From JAJFJD01 sp965228695 (GTDB taxonomy: Bacteria; Pseudomonadota; Alphaproteobacteria; UBA8366), in contig CBDDIB010000002.1 of NCBI GenBank assembly GCA_965228695.1, forward strand, positions 1,798,001 to 1,862,000: a stretch of DNA of 64,000 nucleotides. The letters are read 5' to 3'. The translations under genes and the position numbers were made by a program. Below are positions 62,412 to 64,000 of this stretch, in pieces. Below the pieces are notes generated by a model. The model was not told where the DNA came from. It saw only the letters and a program-made list of their open reading frames with translations, and searched no databases. Position 1 is the stretch's first letter. Every line of letters starts with the position of its first letter.

Positions 62412-63827
62412 TTATCGTTCACCGAAGGCGCGGTTCAGCGCGACATAAACCGGCCGCAATAGGTAGTTCATCAACGTCTTCTGACCTGTGTTGATCGCTG
62501 CTTCGGTAATCATGCCCGGCAAAATCGGGTTGCGATTAGGATCGTCGCCCACGAATTTCTTGTCCAGTTTGACGATCGCTTTGTAGTAGACCGCGCCGTC
62601 TTCGGCCAGGAAGGTGGTCGCCGAGATATCTCTGACCGTGCCTTTGATCGACCCGAATCGTGCGAAATCATAGGTCGTCATGGTCACCTTTGCTTCCTGG
62701 CCGACCTTGATATGGCCGATATCCATCGGCGAAATGCGCGATTCGACGACCAGTTCTTCATCAATCGGCACGATTTCGGAAATTACCCCACCGGGAGAAA
62801 CGACGGCGCCGACGGAGTGGACCTGCAGGCCTTTAACGATACCGCGAACCGGTGCGCGGACATCGGTCCGGGCCATCCTATCCTCGAGACGCTGCGCGGT
62901 CTGCCGCAGTTGTTCCAACTCGGCGATGATCTGCGCCATCGCGGCCGCGGCTTCGTTGGTGCGTTTGGCGTCGGCCTCGGCGAGTTTCCCTTCGGCCTCG
63001 GCGATTGCCTGATTGGCCTTGGCGGCATTTCCCAGGATTTCGCGCAACTCACCTTGGGCCACGGCCAGTTCCTGTTTGGTGCGGAGGTAGACGACCCGCG
63101 AAATATGACCGGATTTCATGAGTTTGCCGCGCATGTCGGTCAGCTCTTTGGAGATTGCGATCTGCTCTTTGATCGATCGCTTCTGCTCCTGCAGAACCGC
63201 GAGTTCCGACCGGCGTTGATCGATCTGATGCATGATCACATCGCGTTCGAGGACCCGACTTTCGGTATCCAGCGCGTGAATTGCCAAGTTGTCCTCGACG
63301 AGGCTCTTATACTTGGCATCGACTTTCGAATAGTCCGGATCACGTCCTTCGGCAAAGGCGCGGTGGCGTTCCAACTGGAGCGAAAGGGCGGCGATGCGCG
63401 ACCGGTTCTCCTCAAGTTCCGCGGCTGCCGGCGTTTGATGCAGCCGCACGATGACGTCGCCCTTTTCGACGACGGTTCCGTCTTTTACAAGGACTTGGGA
63501 GACGATGCCGCCTTCGAAATGTTGAATGCCGAGCACCGTGCCTACGGGGATGACGTGCCCCGGTGCGCGCGCCGTTTCGGTCAGCGGCGTGATCGTAGCC
63601 CACCCGATGAAACAGAAGACGCCGGCCAGCGCGATATACAGGCTCGTGCGCAAGCCGCGCGGCGGACCCGTTTCTTCCAGCACGATTGAACGCGCCAGGA
63701 ACCGCATGTTCGAGCGCGTACGGCGGCGGGGCCGGCTCGATCTAGCGCGCCGGTTTTCCTGCGAAGCTCCCGTCGGTTTCGACGGCGCCTGCACTGGGTC
63801 GGTTTCGTTTCCGTTTTTCGTCGTCAT
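62412..63827 (-). CDS. Type I secretion periplasmic adaptor (HlyD family)
   Basis: 471 aa from ATG 63827; a GTG at 63842 would overlap the upstream gene. Cytoplasmic basic N-terminus (RRARSSRPRRRTRSN), one membrane span (LYIALAGVFCFIGWATITP), lipoyl-like half (APGHVIPVGTVLGIQHFEGGIVSQVLVKDGTVVEKGDVIVRL), two long helical hairpin arms (about 140-300), second lipoyl half (RAPVRGIVKGLQVHSVGAVVSPGGVISEIVP) and the beta-barrel with SISPMDIGHIKVGQEAKV. It bridges the ABC exporter to an outer-membrane TolC-type channel. Preceded by the ABC gene on the same strand. Confidence 0.93.
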   Translation of the reverse strand: MTTKNGNETDPVQAPSKPTGASQENRRARSSRPRRRTRSNMRFLARSIVLEETGPPRGLRTSLYIALAGVFCFIGWATITPLTETARAPGHVIPVGTVLGIQHFEGGIVSQVLVKDGTVVEKGDVIVRLHQTPAAAELEENRSRIAALSLQLERHRAFAEGRDPDYSKVDAKYKSLVEDNLAIHALDTESRVLERDVIMHQIDQRRSELAVLQEQKRSIKEQIAISKELTDMRGKLMKSGHISRVVYLRTKQELAVAQGELREILGNAAKANQAIAEAEGKLAEADAKRTNEAAAAMAQIIAELEQLRQTAQRLEDRMARTDVRAPVRGIVKGLQVHSVGAVVSPGGVISEIVPIDEELVVESRISPMDIGHIKVGQEAKVTMTTYDFARFGSIKGTVRDISATTFLAEDGAVYYKAIVKLDKKFVGDDPNRNPILPGMITEAAINTGQKTLMNYLLRPVYVALNRAFGER

Positions 63828-63831
63828 CGCT

Positions 63832-64000
63832 CTATGCCGCACTTTTTTGTTTACGGTCGAGGAAATCGCCCGGAGGACCGTCGAAGGCGACGCGTCCGCC
63901 GTTCAGCAGTATCAGTCGGTCGGCCAGCCGCATGTGGCTTGGCCGGTGAGTTGTCATCAAAACGGTCGTCTTGCCACGCGCGTTTCGGATGACGTTCATC
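63832..64000 (-). CDS. Type I secretion ABC transporter ATPase, C-terminal end, cut by window edge
   Basis: The last 55 codons are visible: the His-loop in TTVLMTTHRPSHMRLADRLILLNGGRVAFDG and a short charged tail. His-loop placement and the RPS variant match peptide/protein-type ABC exporters of type I systems. The downstream adaptor supports this. Substrate not inferable from the visible part. Confidence 0.85.
   Translation of the reverse strand, partial: MNVIRNARGKTTVLMTTHRPSHMRLADRLILLNGGRVAFDGPPGDFLDRKQKSAA

Overview
The window looks like chromosomal DNA of a free-living alphaproteobacterium, most likely of the Rhodospirillales or a related marine or soil lineage. The grounds are high G+C coding sequence, the gene orders hflKC-DUF2065-degP, serB/miaA/ilvBNC and mreBCD-PBP2-rodA, and alphaproteobacterial-style proteins (GSH-dependent formaldehyde dehydrogenase, M81 MlrC peptidase, 17-kDa-antigen-like lipoprotein, bactofilin). 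The assignment rests on gene content and order only.

Layout. 0-5 kb (minus strand): the N-terminal part of an oligopeptidase B, a TetR-type regulator overlapping it, formaldehyde dehydrogenase, a secreted CAP-domain protein and the Mrp/ApbC Fe-S carrier. 5-9 kb (plus): envelope protein quality control, HflK-HflC, a DUF2065 membrane protein and a DegP/HtrA protease. 9-12 kb: two tandem Fsr-like MFS transporters and, convergently, serB. 12.6-17.2 kb: miaA, then the branched-chain amino acid genes ilvB-ilvN-ilvC, closed by two stem-loops. 17.7-23.3 kb: the rod-shape operon mreB-mreC-mreD-mrdA(PBP2)-rodA, followed by tRNA-Lys(CUU).

23.5-36.2 kb is a signalling block: a tandem HD-GYP-type protein, a histidine kinase with a single-domain response regulator, a solute-binding protein without a transporter, an apparently intact REC-GGDEF-EAL protein, a second REC-GGDEF-EAL protein with both active sites degenerate, a CHASE-domain histidine kinase, and two more single-domain response regulators. 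It is visibly more A/T-rich than its surroundings and contains a very A/T-rich spacer near 31.5 kb. This is the best candidate in the window for an undescribed system: a sensory circuit joining two phytochrome-style kinase/receiver pairs to c-di-GMP turnover, possibly with a binding protein as the ligand sensor.

36.3-42.2 kb is accessory: an MlrC-type M81 peptidase, an alpha/beta hydrolase with Thr at the nucleophile position, a secreted WD40 protein paired with an alkaline-phosphatase-superfamily protein, a LysR regulator, and a short remnant of a second copy of the alpha/beta hydrolase 3' end. 42.2-53.6 kb is the respiratory nitrate reductase locus: a cysteine-free Crp/Fnr regulator divergent from narK1-narK2-narG-narH-narJ-narI-ppiC. 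The shared promoter region holds a perfect FNR/DNR-type box (TTGATCTGAATCAA) nested inside a 9-bp outer palindrome. 53.5-64 kb is a mixed set: amidase, bactofilin, cupin, M28 peptidase, a large alpha/beta-hydrolase-domain protein, a glycine-zipper lipoprotein, a TauD-family dioxygenase, a small helical protein, and a type I secretion adaptor with the end of its ABC ATPase at the right edge.

No insertion sequences, phage genes or CRISPR arrays were seen.
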